Below, piece by piece: positions 1 to 11,336 of a stretch of DNA of 64,000 nucleotides. The stretch's first letter is position 1; each line of letters starts with the position of its first letter. Source of the stretch: Ananas comosus (lineage: Eukaryota; Streptophyta; Magnoliopsida; Poales; Bromeliaceae); assembly GCF_001540865.1 (NCBI RefSeq), contig NC_033634.1, positions 1,812,729 to 1,876,728 on the forward strand. Direction: 5' to 3'. The position numbers were made by a program, and so were the translations under genes. Under the pieces are notes generated by a model. The model did not search any database. It had not been told where the DNA came from and was given only the letters and a program-made list of their open reading frames with translations.

Positions 1-1180
1 TGTAGAAATATCTAAATCACATAAAATTTTGATAGAAAATTTTTTATACTATATAAAACAAGATCAATATTTCTGATCTAAAATCTTAATGTCATATCAT
101 CATATTTTGTAAGATTTTTATTTTCAGCCGTTGATTTTGAGCCATTTCGATCACTAGGCAAATGATATCAAAAAATCACAAAATTTATTTTATAAATACT
201 TACAATATTCAAAATCAAGTCTAATAGAGCTGATCGTCGATTCGAAAGTCTCAACATCAAAAACAACTTGGAAGCATGAAGCTCTCTGTACTTCCAGAAG
301 CATACCAGCCGCACTCGATATATATATACATATATATATATTAGACTAGAATACTATTAATAGATTAATAGTATTTGCGTTTTTTTGCTATCAAAATTTT
401 AACTCTTTAATAAAAAATTATAGGATTAAAATAATAGTGATCTCCTAGAGTTTAATTGTGATTTCTCTAAAATTAAATAAGCGATTAATTAAATAATATA
501 ATTTAAAAAATAAAATTAATTAAAATATAAATTTATCGGCTAACAAATCGATAGTAAATAAAGCCAAATTTTAAAGAAGAGGACACGCGTAGCATTGCAT
601 GGTATTGAGCTTCATTGGGAGATTGATTTGGATGTTTTGGTGGAGGTACAGTGTTTCACGCAGAGGGCCACACGTGTGAACACGTTGTCACGTGGGAACG
701 TGTCAAAAAAGCTCTTATTACGAAGCTGATGCCAAATGCAAAAAAGAAAAGGCGAAAAGGAAAAATAAAAGAAAAGAATCATAACTTTTGTGGTGTTTAA
801 GATATATGGTAATTTGTTTTTTAAAAAAACTTATTAAGGTTTTTATTTTCCCTTTGTGCAAAAGTAACGGTCAAAATAGATAGCAAATTAAGTACTATAT
901 TTTAGATGCCATGTTAATAAAATTATGAAGGTAATTAGTAAAAGGTATATAGTTCTAAAATTTATTGTTAATTATGTTCAGATGAAAGTTTTAGTAAATA
1001 TTGCAAAGGAGTTAAGTAAAAATTTTTCTTCTTTTTTTTTTGAGTTATGAGATTCGTGCTTCATCAAAGAAACCATTTGAATTTAGCCTTTAATTAATTA
1101 AATAAGAAAATATGCAATTAATTAATGGGTATATGATTCTTAAATATGCTTTATTCATCATAGAAAGCAAACATTTTTTT

Positions 1181-1183
<3 letters not shown>

Positions 1184-1230
<47 letters not shown>
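1184..1230. repeat. (TA)n microsatellite
   Basis: An uninterrupted TA dinucleotide tract of about 47 bp. Similar tracts sit at about 20363-20400, 28085-28130, 34745-34780, 37263-37293, 41608-41650 and 58130-58157. Several border transposon copies. Confidence 0.95.
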
Positions 1231-1234
<4 letters not shown>

Positions 1235-1606
1235 TTTTACACATTTACTCTCAGACTAAAAACGAAAAGAAATTTTATTGATAATAAGCTACTCATTTTT
1301 TATTGAAAATTAATTTAAAATTTTGCAAACACTTCTATAAAATAGGATTACTACAAAATTAAGCTCCTATATATTTATCAGGCGAAAAAAAAAAATGCAA
1401 CAGAACATTTTTTTTATCAAACAAAGTCCCCACCAAATGTGGCAAAATTTAGTCCAACTAAAAATGAGTTTTATATTAAAGCAATCAATCCTACGTGGCA
1501 ATATTAGTGATGGGACATTAGTGATTCCAATTTAATTTAATTTAATTTGTATGTGAATTTTTTATGCTTAGGAGGAGATTTCTTTTTTTAATTATACGAA
1601 AAAGGA

Positions 1607-1868
1607 AACAAGTTGCCAAATTCTTTGTATACATCGAAAGTGAATCATCTCTTTTTCAATACTCTAATGTTGTCATGTGATGGCTCACTTTGTTGGTCTA
1701 TATTTTAATTACTAAAGTTTTCTAAAAGCACTTTTGATTATAGAAATAAAAAAGGCTTTTAAACTTGTCCTTATCTACCACTGAAAAGGTGCTTTTGCAT
1801 GACAACATTAGAGTATTGAAAAAGAGATGATTCACTTTCGATGTATACAAAGAATTTGGCAACTTGTT
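1607..1868. repeat. long fold-back (71-bp inverted arms)
   Basis: Positions 1607-1677 and 1798-1868 are near-perfect reverse complements (71 bp each) around a 120-bp spacer. An N follows at 1870, two bases past the right arm. No terminal consensus or target duplication is visible, so the structure could be a fold-back element or an artefact of gap closure. Confidence 0.85.
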
Positions 1869-4782
1869 CNAAAAGGTCAAAATTTAAGTTTGAGTTATTG
1901 TATTTGTGTCTATATATTTTTGGTCAAAATTTGACCTAAAATCTTGTTAGAATTTAGGTATGTTTTTGGGTTCTGGGTCAAGTATCGATTAAAACTTGAC
2001 AAGCACGATAACGATCTAATTTAAACTTAAATTCTCATGAAGCTAATAAAAATGTTCAGATAAAAAGTCAAAACAGAGGCCTCAGAACACGCACGTAAGC
2101 GATTCAAAAGAAATTTTGGGGCTTCGTTTTCGAAAATTTGATTGTCCGCGGGTTCCTTAGAAACTTACCCCCAAAAACAAAAGCTATAGGACCGATTCGA
2201 ACCGGTTTATGTAGAAATCCTAAGATGATTAGTATTTTTTTTTTTTTTTTTGCTGTAGCAGTACGAAAATGTTCAGATTGAAGTTTCTCTTTTGAAATCT
2301 AGATATTTATTTGATTTTTCATTTGTCAAACACATAATTTAAAATAATATGACCATCATATTGAGTTTTTGTTTGGCTCCTCTAAAAATTTTATTTTATC
2401 TCCGTTTCTAGCGAAGCTCATTTTGGCTTCTAACATAAATTCTATTATTACATCGTTTGCTGTCTCTCAATACTCCCTCACAAGAAATGCGTTTTTAGAA
2501 GCTAATTTAAGCCAAAAAGTAGCATCCCATTATGCTAAAAAGAGTTAAGTCATAGATTAATTAGATAATATTATCTATTAATTTCTACTATACTTTCAAT
2601 TAATACAAACGGTCCCACTACCAAATTTTCAATTAGTATATTTAAATCGTCCCACTACCATGTACAATCCTAACATCTCTATCTCTCATCTTTTATTATA
2701 CACCATCGTCTTCCTCCCTCCCTCTCACTAATGCGCTCCCACTTCCTCCTTTTGTCGCGGTCACTATTACCATCGTCGGAGAAGGCATCGTCAGGCCCGT
2801 ATCCTCCGCCAACAATGAGAGATCTTTGGTGGATATACCAAGTGAGATACACAAGAGAATGTTTAATATTTTCTTATTATTAACTACTATTACAATTTCT
2901 ACTCACTGCAAAGCACGGGCCTCTTCACTAATTATAATATTATGGGAAAAAAATGCCCTCCAATCTCCCCCTTTATGTGAGTGCAAGTCACCATTAATTA
3001 ATATAAATAAAAGCCAAAAAATAAGTGTTAAATTAATGAGACATGATATGAAATATGGATACTAGTGAGCCGGCAAAAAACTAATTAATAAGTGAAAGGG
3101 TTAGTATTTTATTCATGGAAAGATTCCAAAAAGCACATTGAGATGATCAAATGAAGAAGTTAGAAACATTCAAAGAAACCAGAAGAAGAAGAAGCACATA
3201 TTAAAAGAGTACATGAGAGAGAGATACATAGGTCCATAAATTAAGTCTTTAGACTTGGTGTACATGTACCATCCACTCATTAAGTATACTAAGAAAAGGT
3301 CCTTTCAATCTCTTCACAATTTTTCTTTCTTTTTTTTTTTTTTTTCTAGAAAGGCCCTTATTAAAATGAGTGCCCATGAGTCTTGTCACTCTATTGAATT
3401 AATGCTACTCTAGAGAATATTAAAGTTGGAAGATCTCTATATGTGTGCTCAATGACACACCTTGTGTACAACTAGTGATTGTAGTAGTTGCTTTGAAGTA
3501 TGTAACTCTCCATTTATTTTATCTTTTGTCTCTACCAAACCCACATCACTAAACATCATGTAACTTTAAAAGCTTTTTAGATGCCTAAAAGTTGTGGTGA
3601 CCTCATGTCTCCAACTCCCCCCATGCTTTTATGGATCCTTTGGAGGAACCACCATCACCTTTTATCCTCATTCCTAACCTTTATTCACCCCCACTCAATC
3701 CTTGTTTTTATCAATTAAGTCACCATCTACATGTGTCACATTTCAATTGGTTGATTTTGTCAAACATATATTTACTTGGTATTCTTTGTTGAAACAAATT
3801 AGCTTGCATATAGAGGGGGTTTAAATTGTGATAGTAATCAAAAGGAGTAATGCTAGATGCACATATAACCCTATATATAATGGTTTGACGAACTCGAAAC
3901 TAAGTTTAACAAGTTATTGTTATTACATACGAGTCAGATTCAATCTCACAACTTTTAATCAGAAAACAGTGACCAAAATTTGTTATGCAAGCGACAAAAA
4001 ATCATCGCAGAATTAGCGGATATAGCAACAAGTTCAATGTGATATCAAAGGAAGAACTAATTCAATCATGCATAGCCTTTGTGAGGTTTGTTAGTGATTT
4101 GACCAAATGACCATTGATTGACTGAAAATGATGAAACATGGGAGCCCACCAGGCTTTTTACTAGTGCAAGCCACCACCACTACTTACCACCTTTTATGTT
4201 ATGATGCTCTTTAACTTGAAGGCCATGCTTTAAGCAAGGAACTCCTTTTGCAAAATAAAGGAAGTGGGAAAATGCACCATGAAATATTGGGTTTGCTTTT
4301 TAGAGTCATTTGGGCAAATTGATACATCAATCAAATAGGAGGAGGCCAATCATTCATTATTGGAATAATGGGTTACAACTTTTCCTTTGGAAAAAAAAGA
4401 AAAAAAGAAAAAGGAAAGAAAATTGGGTGAAAGTGGGTATACTTTTCCAAAAGTCTTGCTTGTTTGTGAAAAGGCTTTTGCTTCATCAAGAGCTTTTTGT
4501 GGCCTAGGATTCCTTAAAACTTGCTCCCAATGGGAAAAGGCCCTTCCACTTGAAAGGAGTAGAGAAAGGGGTTAAATTATTGTATCTCTAAGCACTATGT
4601 GAAATCATAATCTTTAAGACTAAGGAATAAACCTAAGGATTTGTTGTTTGGGACTTTAGTGGCACAATAATAAGTTTTCCCCAAACTGATCTAGAATTTC
4701 TCAAACATTATGGTGGATGGACCCCACATGTGCTTTAAAAGTAAAAGAGAATCATGAACACAAGAAGAAAAAAAAAAAGAAA

Positions 4783-5203
4783 GGAAAACTTCAAAAAACC
4801 CCTGTGGTTTCGTATTTTTTCATTTTAGTACCCTACAGTTTAAAGTGTATCAAGTTTGTACCATGTAATTTCGCACTTTCTCATTTTAATACCCTGTGGT
4901 TTAAAGTGTATTAAGTTAGTACCCTGTGATTTTATTTTTGTATCAAATTAGTACTCTATGGTTCTATTTTTGTATCAACTTAGTATCATGTGGTTTTATT
5001 TTTCTCTTAATGAAATATTAAACCACAGGGTACTAAAATGAGAAAGTGTGAAATCACAGAGTACTAACTTGATTCACTTTAAACCACAGGGTACTAAAGT
5101 GAGAAAGTGCGAAACCACAAGGTGCTAACTTGATACACTTTAAACCACAGGGTACTAAAGTGAGAAAAAGTGAAACCACACGGAGGGTATTTAAAGTTTT
5201 TCC
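4783..5203. mobile_element. MULE-like MITE, family 1, copy A
   Basis: The copy begins GGAAAACTTC and ends GAAG-type complement AAAGTTTTTCC. Inside are tandem degenerate units of the form GTGGTTTAAAGTGTATCAA with TTAGTACC, which reappear in reverse complement in the second half, so the whole copy can fold on itself. It shares ends and interior with copies at 11828-12292, 43240-43591 and 60367-60690. The flanks are poly-A, so the target duplication cannot be read. It has no coding capacity. Confidence 0.85.
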
Positions 5204-5773
5204 AAAAAAAAAAGAAACAAAAAAAAAAAAGGTCATAACTTAAAGTGAAGATGACACCTTTTATTGGCATCAAGATTTGCTAATGGGCATTGGATGTGTC
5301 TAAACAAGTGGGAAATCTACAAAAAAAACTTTCTTCCATCACAAGTCTTCCATCATTCATCAACTTTCACCACACATAAAGTCCAACTGATTCACCAGCT
5401 CTTCAATGAGAATGCCTTTTCATTTTAGAAAAGGGTATTGATATTAACGCGTCTGTTTGTAGTATTTACAGGACAAGTTCTCTGTATCTAGTCGTAGTTA
5501 AATTAAACTGTTTTGTTCTCGCATGACTTAAGCTTTGCTTGGGATTGCAGAAAAATTACGTCGTGTGCGGTGAAAAAATACGATAGAAAAATACTATGCT
5601 TATTTCCGTATGTAATATCGCATTCTGTATATCGCAATGAGTCAGTTATAATATACTTTTTATGGTCTTATCGGAAAACGTAGATACATATTCTTGTATA
5701 CTTTTGTTCCAATTCTATTTTTTATTTATTAACGTTAAAACGAGCCTCAATACCAAACAGGCTCCTACAGAAA

Positions 5774-5952
5774 TGCAACACATTACCGACCGTCCCTAGA
5801 GCAAGTAGCAAAGGACTTGGTGGTTGGTACCCGAGACCCAAGTTTGAATCTTAGTTGATTCACATTTCAGCTAAGTTTATTTCTAAATGAAATAAACGAA
5901 GCGGGTAGCGTGCTACCTATCTCTCAAAAAAAAAAAAAATTGCAACACATTA
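5774..5952 (+). mobile_element. tRNA-type SINE with perfect 12-bp target duplication
   Basis: The 12-bp sequence TGCAACACATTA occurs at 5774-5785 and again at 5941-5952. Between them is a 155-bp body that starts CCGACCGTCCC, carries a tRNA-like part (GAGCAAGTAGC, then GACCCAAGTTTGAATC, close to a pol III B box) and ends TCTCAAAA in a poly-A run. A poly-A tail with an exact target duplication is the hallmark of LINE-mediated insertion. The short body and tRNA-like head fit a plant SINE. Which tRNA it derives from is not established here. Confidence 0.85.
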
Positions 5953-7449
5953 AAAAGAATTTAATTCAAAACAAATTTTCTCGCAAATTGAATGAGTACT
6001 CAACTTATTTATGCGAGAACTTTCACTTTTGAAGATAAAATGAAAATTTTCTGATTTCACATGAAAATTTGTAGAAGATGACAATATTGCGAAAGAATGT
6101 CTATGTGTGTGTTCACACATCACACTCATATGTAGATAAGCACAAAATTAGGATGCATTAGGGCTTGCAATAGAGTCAAATCTCATTCCAAGGTCATGAT
6201 GGTAATCATTCATTTCGTTTCCTAATCGATTAAGTGCAAACTAACCAATTAAGCTTACGAAATCGAACATCCCTTACGATTCTAATCCAATTTGATCAAA
6301 TCCTACGTACTGTCGATTCTGATTTCAATCGCGAACCAAACGTGCCCTCGAAGAGAAGCTCGTAACAAGCTAGGTAAATATATTCATACAATCATCACGT
6401 TAACGTGGGATCAGATCAAAATATGTAACAAGTTTATATATATATATATATATGTTTATATGCATATGTGTGACATACGTAAAAGTTAATAATGGAGCTA
6501 CCTATGGCCAAGAAAAAGAAATGTGACGGTCCCGGCGCATGATTCGACTTGCGATATATCACTTTACATGAGTGGGGGAAAAAGATAGACCACGACTTTT
6601 TCACTTATATTCCTTTTATTTGAAAGGCTTGTGCAACCTACCTAGACATTTATTAGTCATGCAAACAATTAAATATGCGTGTGTGTTTTTTTTATTCTTT
6701 TTCGCCTTTTCGAATTTTGTCGTTTTTTGTATTGACAACTTTTCTCTCTAAGAAGAGGAGATGCTTACAATTTCTATATATGTATGTGTGTGATTTGAGA
6801 GGTGGATTGATTCATTAAGGATGGCGATGGATCGGGTCGGGTTCAGATTAGATCGAAATGGTTTGGTAAATTCATACAGGCTTAACCTGATAAGCGCGAA
6901 TTAACCTAAATAAGCCCAACCCATCGGTTAAAGGCGTCGATTTGACTTGACCTGTTTGGACTTAGAAAAGTAATGCATTAAAAGAGAGCTGCAGGAGTTG
7001 TTATTGACAAAGTATGTATATATAATAACCCTTATCAGCATATGTAACATAGTCGATCGATTACGTTAAATAGAACTACTATTGGGTATAAGAGTTAAAA
7101 GTTCCGAGCTTCTAGATTTGGCTTTATTGATTTCTAGCCAAAAAAAAAGGGTAGAGAAAAAAAAAAAGTTGTTGTTAGGGTTCCTCTGAGGACCTTGGGA
7201 GTCATATTTCCGCATCAAATAAATCTACTCAAATAATATTTCTGCAAAAGCTGTAGTCGGACTAAACGGGCTTCGAGACCCGAAGTAAAAGCATTCAAGA
7301 AGCTTGAGGAGAAGAAGGGGTTGGTCCGAACCATATATTGGTTTAAAAGGAAAGGTAAAAAGAGTGGCCATGATATTATTATTATGATTATTATTATGAT
7401 GATGATGAAATAGAATGCGTTTGGAATAAGCAAAAAAATGAAACTAAAA

Positions 7450-7481
7450 GGGGGGGGGGGGGTGGGGGGGTGGGGGGGGGG
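7450..7481 (+). repeat. G-tract with quadruplex potential
   Basis: Thirty of 32 bases are G, in three runs interrupted only by T at 7463 and 7471. This far exceeds what is needed for intramolecular G-quadruplex formation on the plus strand. It lies in a gene-free spacer. Run length may be inaccurate in the assembly. Confidence 0.9.
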
Positions 7482-8796
7482 TTATTTCCACAGCATTACA
7501 CGTGAAGTGAAATCAATGAGCCCAGCTATTAACTCAGGTCCCTCTCCGTTATTAGTGCTCGCTTGGCCCACATTTGATGAGAATAGTTGAGGCCTCTAAA
7601 TTCAGTTGCTAATGGACCCTCCGCTCTCGCCGATTCGAATCCGGCCCGTTTATTGCTTCTAGAGGTTCTATTCGCTGCCTTCGTCAAAACAACGAAAGCA
7701 CTTCCGCGTCGAACATATTCGATCTGAATCCGAATCCGAATCCGAATAAGACACCATATGAAAACAAAAGAGAAAGCACCTTTCACACCTTTTGTGGTGT
7801 AATGAAGAGGAAGGATGAGAAGGATTATGTGGCAAAAAACTCTTTGCATCTTTTGTGTGTGTGTGTGCACACCAATATCATCAGCATAGTTTGTGTTGGG
7901 GAGTACAATAATGCAATGCAAGTGTGTTACTGCATTTTGCTGGACAGGAGGAAATTTTAGCTTAAAGCAGACCAGAATATTGGAAGCTCCAGGTTGCCTA
8001 GCTAGGAGATTGATCTTAGGTTGAATTAATTTGGTTCGCCTTTTATTTTGTTTTCGGCTAAGATTGCATGAAAAAGAGGTTAAAAATTCCGACATTTAAA
8101 AAGCGGTTAAAATTTTTTTCCACATGCATTTTGTCCTATGCATCTATCTATACATTTTAGAAAAAGAAATGGGTACATTGCACTACTTTTCGTCCTCAAG
8201 ATATGAGTCACGTGATATTTTGGTCCTCAAACTTTCATAAGTTGTAATTTCTGACTCGAACTTTCTGAATTATTGTANAAAAAAAAAAAAAAAAAAGCCC
8301 TCTTAGCATGTGATAGGAGAAGTCCAATGTACACACATTTATGTGCCCATAAATGAGGGGAAAGAAAAATATCAGTTGGGAGAGGGGGCCAATACATTGC
8401 ATCTTACATATGTTTTGATGGGTAATAACTCCTAAAAGAAGAAGGGACCAAGTTGTTCCCTGTGTAATCTGGTGGGTGGATTATTGTTTAAGGTGCTCTT
8501 TTTTAGGGTTTATATTATGGATGAGTAATTACTACTACTACTACTACAAAAAAAAAAAAAACAAAAAAAAAACAAAAAACAGAAGATCACATGTGGCACT
8601 AAGATTAATCTCGTGATCACTGTTTTGTTCTTTATCATGTTTACCTAATTTACTTCCTTTCCAATCAATACGATTTAAACGCATTAATAGTTTCTGTCTT
8701 ATCCTAATACTTTAGTCTCCATACTTCGACATAGATTGCATTCGTCTTCATATATTTAGCAGAAGCAATAAAAATGACCTTCTTTCAACGACATCT

Positions 8797-8831
<35 letters not shown>

Positions 8832-9058
8832 GCGATTAGAAACTGAAAATATAATATGTGTGAGAATTCAGAAACTGAACTACTCAAATGAAACATAGCG
8901 CGGCCAATATGCAACATCAAAATACTAGGGGGGGTGCTATCAATACATTATTACACAATCTTACCTACTAGAGGATCTTCTTGGGTGGAGAGAAATATCA
9001 CTCCTTAATTAATAGCAAAATTTTGACTGATGTATTGTTTTGGATCACTTGGGACTTG

Positions 9059-9063
<5 letters not shown>

Positions 9064-9100
<37 letters not shown>
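9064..9100. repeat. (GA)n microsatellite
   Basis: About 37 bp of uninterrupted GA dinucleotide in a non-coding spacer. Confidence 0.95.
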
Positions 9101-9103
<3 letters not shown>

Positions 9104-10038
9104 CTGATTTATTAAAAGCAAAAGAGGTTAAACCTCAGAGTGAGTGAAGGAACAATGAAGGGTGCCATGTTTGTTTGCAATGAGTCTTTATTGGAGCAGA
9201 TAAGAGCATTAAATGCTTAAAGCGACTTCTTTAAATAATAATAGAAAAAATTAGATTCGAAATCGAAATTTCACATTATTATCCTATAAATGAGGGGAAA
9301 ATGTTTTTGTTTTTCTTCAAACACAGTTTGGGACCTCCTACTTTTTCAGAGATATTAACTGCCCCTTTGCCTCAGGGACCACTCCTTTGTACCCCAACTT
9401 TTCTGAAAAAAAAATTAAAAACCTCTTGATTGTTAACGTTGGTTTCTGTCGAAACTCAAACTCTCACAAACCACTCGTTCGTACCTGAACATACTGACTC
9501 CCCGTAATAACGTAATTATTCGGCTCCTCTTAAATCGAAATAAATTGTTAAATAATAATAATAATAGTAAGACATTAATTTATTTTTTATTTTTCTAATT
9601 TTTACATCATTCGTATTTTTTCAAACAGTTAGCACGATTGAAAGAACTTCTCAATTCCACAACTATATAAGCAAAAAGCAGAAGAAAAGTGATTTCACCC
9701 CACGTCTAGTTCTGCTCGGAAGTTTAATATGCTTTTTGTCAAAATTGAGTTACGATTGAGATTTTAAGAACGATTGAATCAGATTTTGATCTAAATTGGA
9801 CAGGAAAACCGAACCAAAACTGAGTTTAGATTACAACCCAATCGAAATCCACCCAAACTTGTTAGCGTAAACTTGATTCAAATCCAAATTTTGGGGAGAC
9901 GGATGGAGAGTTGTTTAGAAGAAGCCAGAATAACAATCTCATCAGGATAGCTAAGTAATACAGACGAAATGATATGAAAAACATAAAAATGCTTTTACCC
10001 TGTTAGTCTTTTATAAATTTTAACTCCGTAATTTTTAA

Positions 10039-10452
10039 GGTTAATTGCATGCAGGTCATCGCAAACATAGTGAATTACAAATATATTTCTATAAATTTTA
10101 ACTTTTATAAGTTATTTCTGCAAAAGTCCTAATTCTTTCAGATATGTTCCTCTGATTTGTTACCAACTTACCATTAAAGAACTATTAGAAAACTGTTTAT
10201 ATTTTCAATTTTGCCATCACAGATATGTCCCTTCAAAAGTTATAACAATATAATATAAAAAGAGTAAAAATGTCAAAAATTAATCCGGGTAAAGCATTTA
10301 ACTTATGGTTAACTAAACTTTCCTAATGAATTCTAACGGCAGGGACATATCTGAAAACATTAGAACTTTTGCAGGAATAACTTATGAATGTTAAATTTTA
10401 CTGTAATATATCTGCAATTCACTATATTTGCGGGGGCCTGTTCCCTTAATTT
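10039..10452. mobile_element. MITE family 2, copy a
   Basis: The left end reads GGTTAATTGCATGCAGG and the right end CGGGGGCCTGTTCCCTTAA, an imperfect inverted pair. The interior has AACATAGTGAATTACAAATATAT near the left end and its complement near the right. It is the most diverged of six copies (others at 24271, 25029, 58220, 59677 and 60755). It is non-coding. Confidence 0.7.
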
Positions 10453-11336
10453 TTAACACACAAAACATTAGGATAAGGAAACGAACTCGAAGCAAAGCAT
10501 GTTCTATTGGCCAGGGTAATGTTTGGGCCAAATCGGATCCTGCATTTTTGGCCCAATTAAGTGTTGGGCTGGATTTGATTCCGCCTTACTGAAACTAGGC
10601 CCAAATCTAATCATCCTCGAATAATTTTGGATTGTGAAATAGACCCCTCAATAATTGTTCCTTTGATTGACATTTTCTTTATATTTAGTTTTCTTTTTTC
10701 TCTGACTTAAACCCTTATCACTGATTAAGTTGAAAATTTAATGAATAGTGGTTTTCGTCAAATTTGATTGCTTGTTACACTTTTTTAGTCGATAAAACCA
10801 CGAATTTAGTTGACTATTAAATGCTAATAGCAAGTGCGTAATTTAATTATAATGAAGTCTCTTTAATATTCCGATTTTACAACTTATTTTTATATTTTAT
10901 GTAAATATGTTAGTCCTCAAATTTTTTCTGTAAATTATTTTTTATTTTTTTCTGAAGTACAATAAAATAGCTATTTTGCAGAAAATACATAATTTTTTTT
11001 TTTCATTTTGTGCTTGAAGATGAAATTTAATTATATCAGAAAATTTTTAAAAAAAATTAAAGCATTTAACTGAAAAGTTGAAGGACGGAGTCGCTATGTC
11101 GTGATAGCACAGGGACTATTACTACATTTGATCCTTCGATCCGCGCCTCACGATCACTCCCGCAAATGAACGGTTAAGATGAGTCCTAAATCTACCTTCC
11201 AACGGCCGATGACGAAGGTCTCATAAAAAACTTTCTATGCGAGCGCTCGGACGACACGACCCACCCTCAGTGAAAAGAAGCATAAGCGAAGAACCCTATC
11301 GAGCCCTTTCGAAGCATCAGGGTTTATGCGGCCACC

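Larger units (their letters stand above)
1..5773. other. gene-free AT-rich spacer
   Basis: I see no supportable gene here. Open frames are short, AT-rich and unlike any family I recognise. The stretch holds AT microsatellites, homopolymer runs, a fold-back at 1607-1868 and one MITE at 4783-5203 (both listed separately). The piece around 325-450 resembles one end of the MITE family clustered at 27.57-29.1 kb, including a tract reading gaatactattaatagattaa. Around 2.70-2.83 kb a more GC-rich patch rich in CTCC could be a decayed gene fragment, but no frame stays open. Confidence 0.6.
5953..11336. other. gene-free spacer before SCY2
   Basis: No convincing gene. It contains a G-tract (7450-7481), a poly-T run (about 8802-8830), a GA microsatellite (9064-9100), a MITE (10039-10452) and an N at 8278. 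A minus-strand frame of 188 codons at 7529-8095 shows no recognisable domain and includes simple-repeat residues. I treat it as chance. Confidence 0.5.

Noticed and set aside
5054..5236. Phe/Leu-rich frames inside MITE family 1 copies
   Set aside because: Same peptide-like pattern recurs at 12044-12268 because the MITE recurs; it is not a gene family.
7529..8095. 188-codon minus-strand open frame
   Set aside because: It is the longest frame in the first 11 kb, but it has no recognisable domain, runs through simple repeats (Arg-Ile alternation from a CCGAAT repeat) and sits in transposon-rich spacer.
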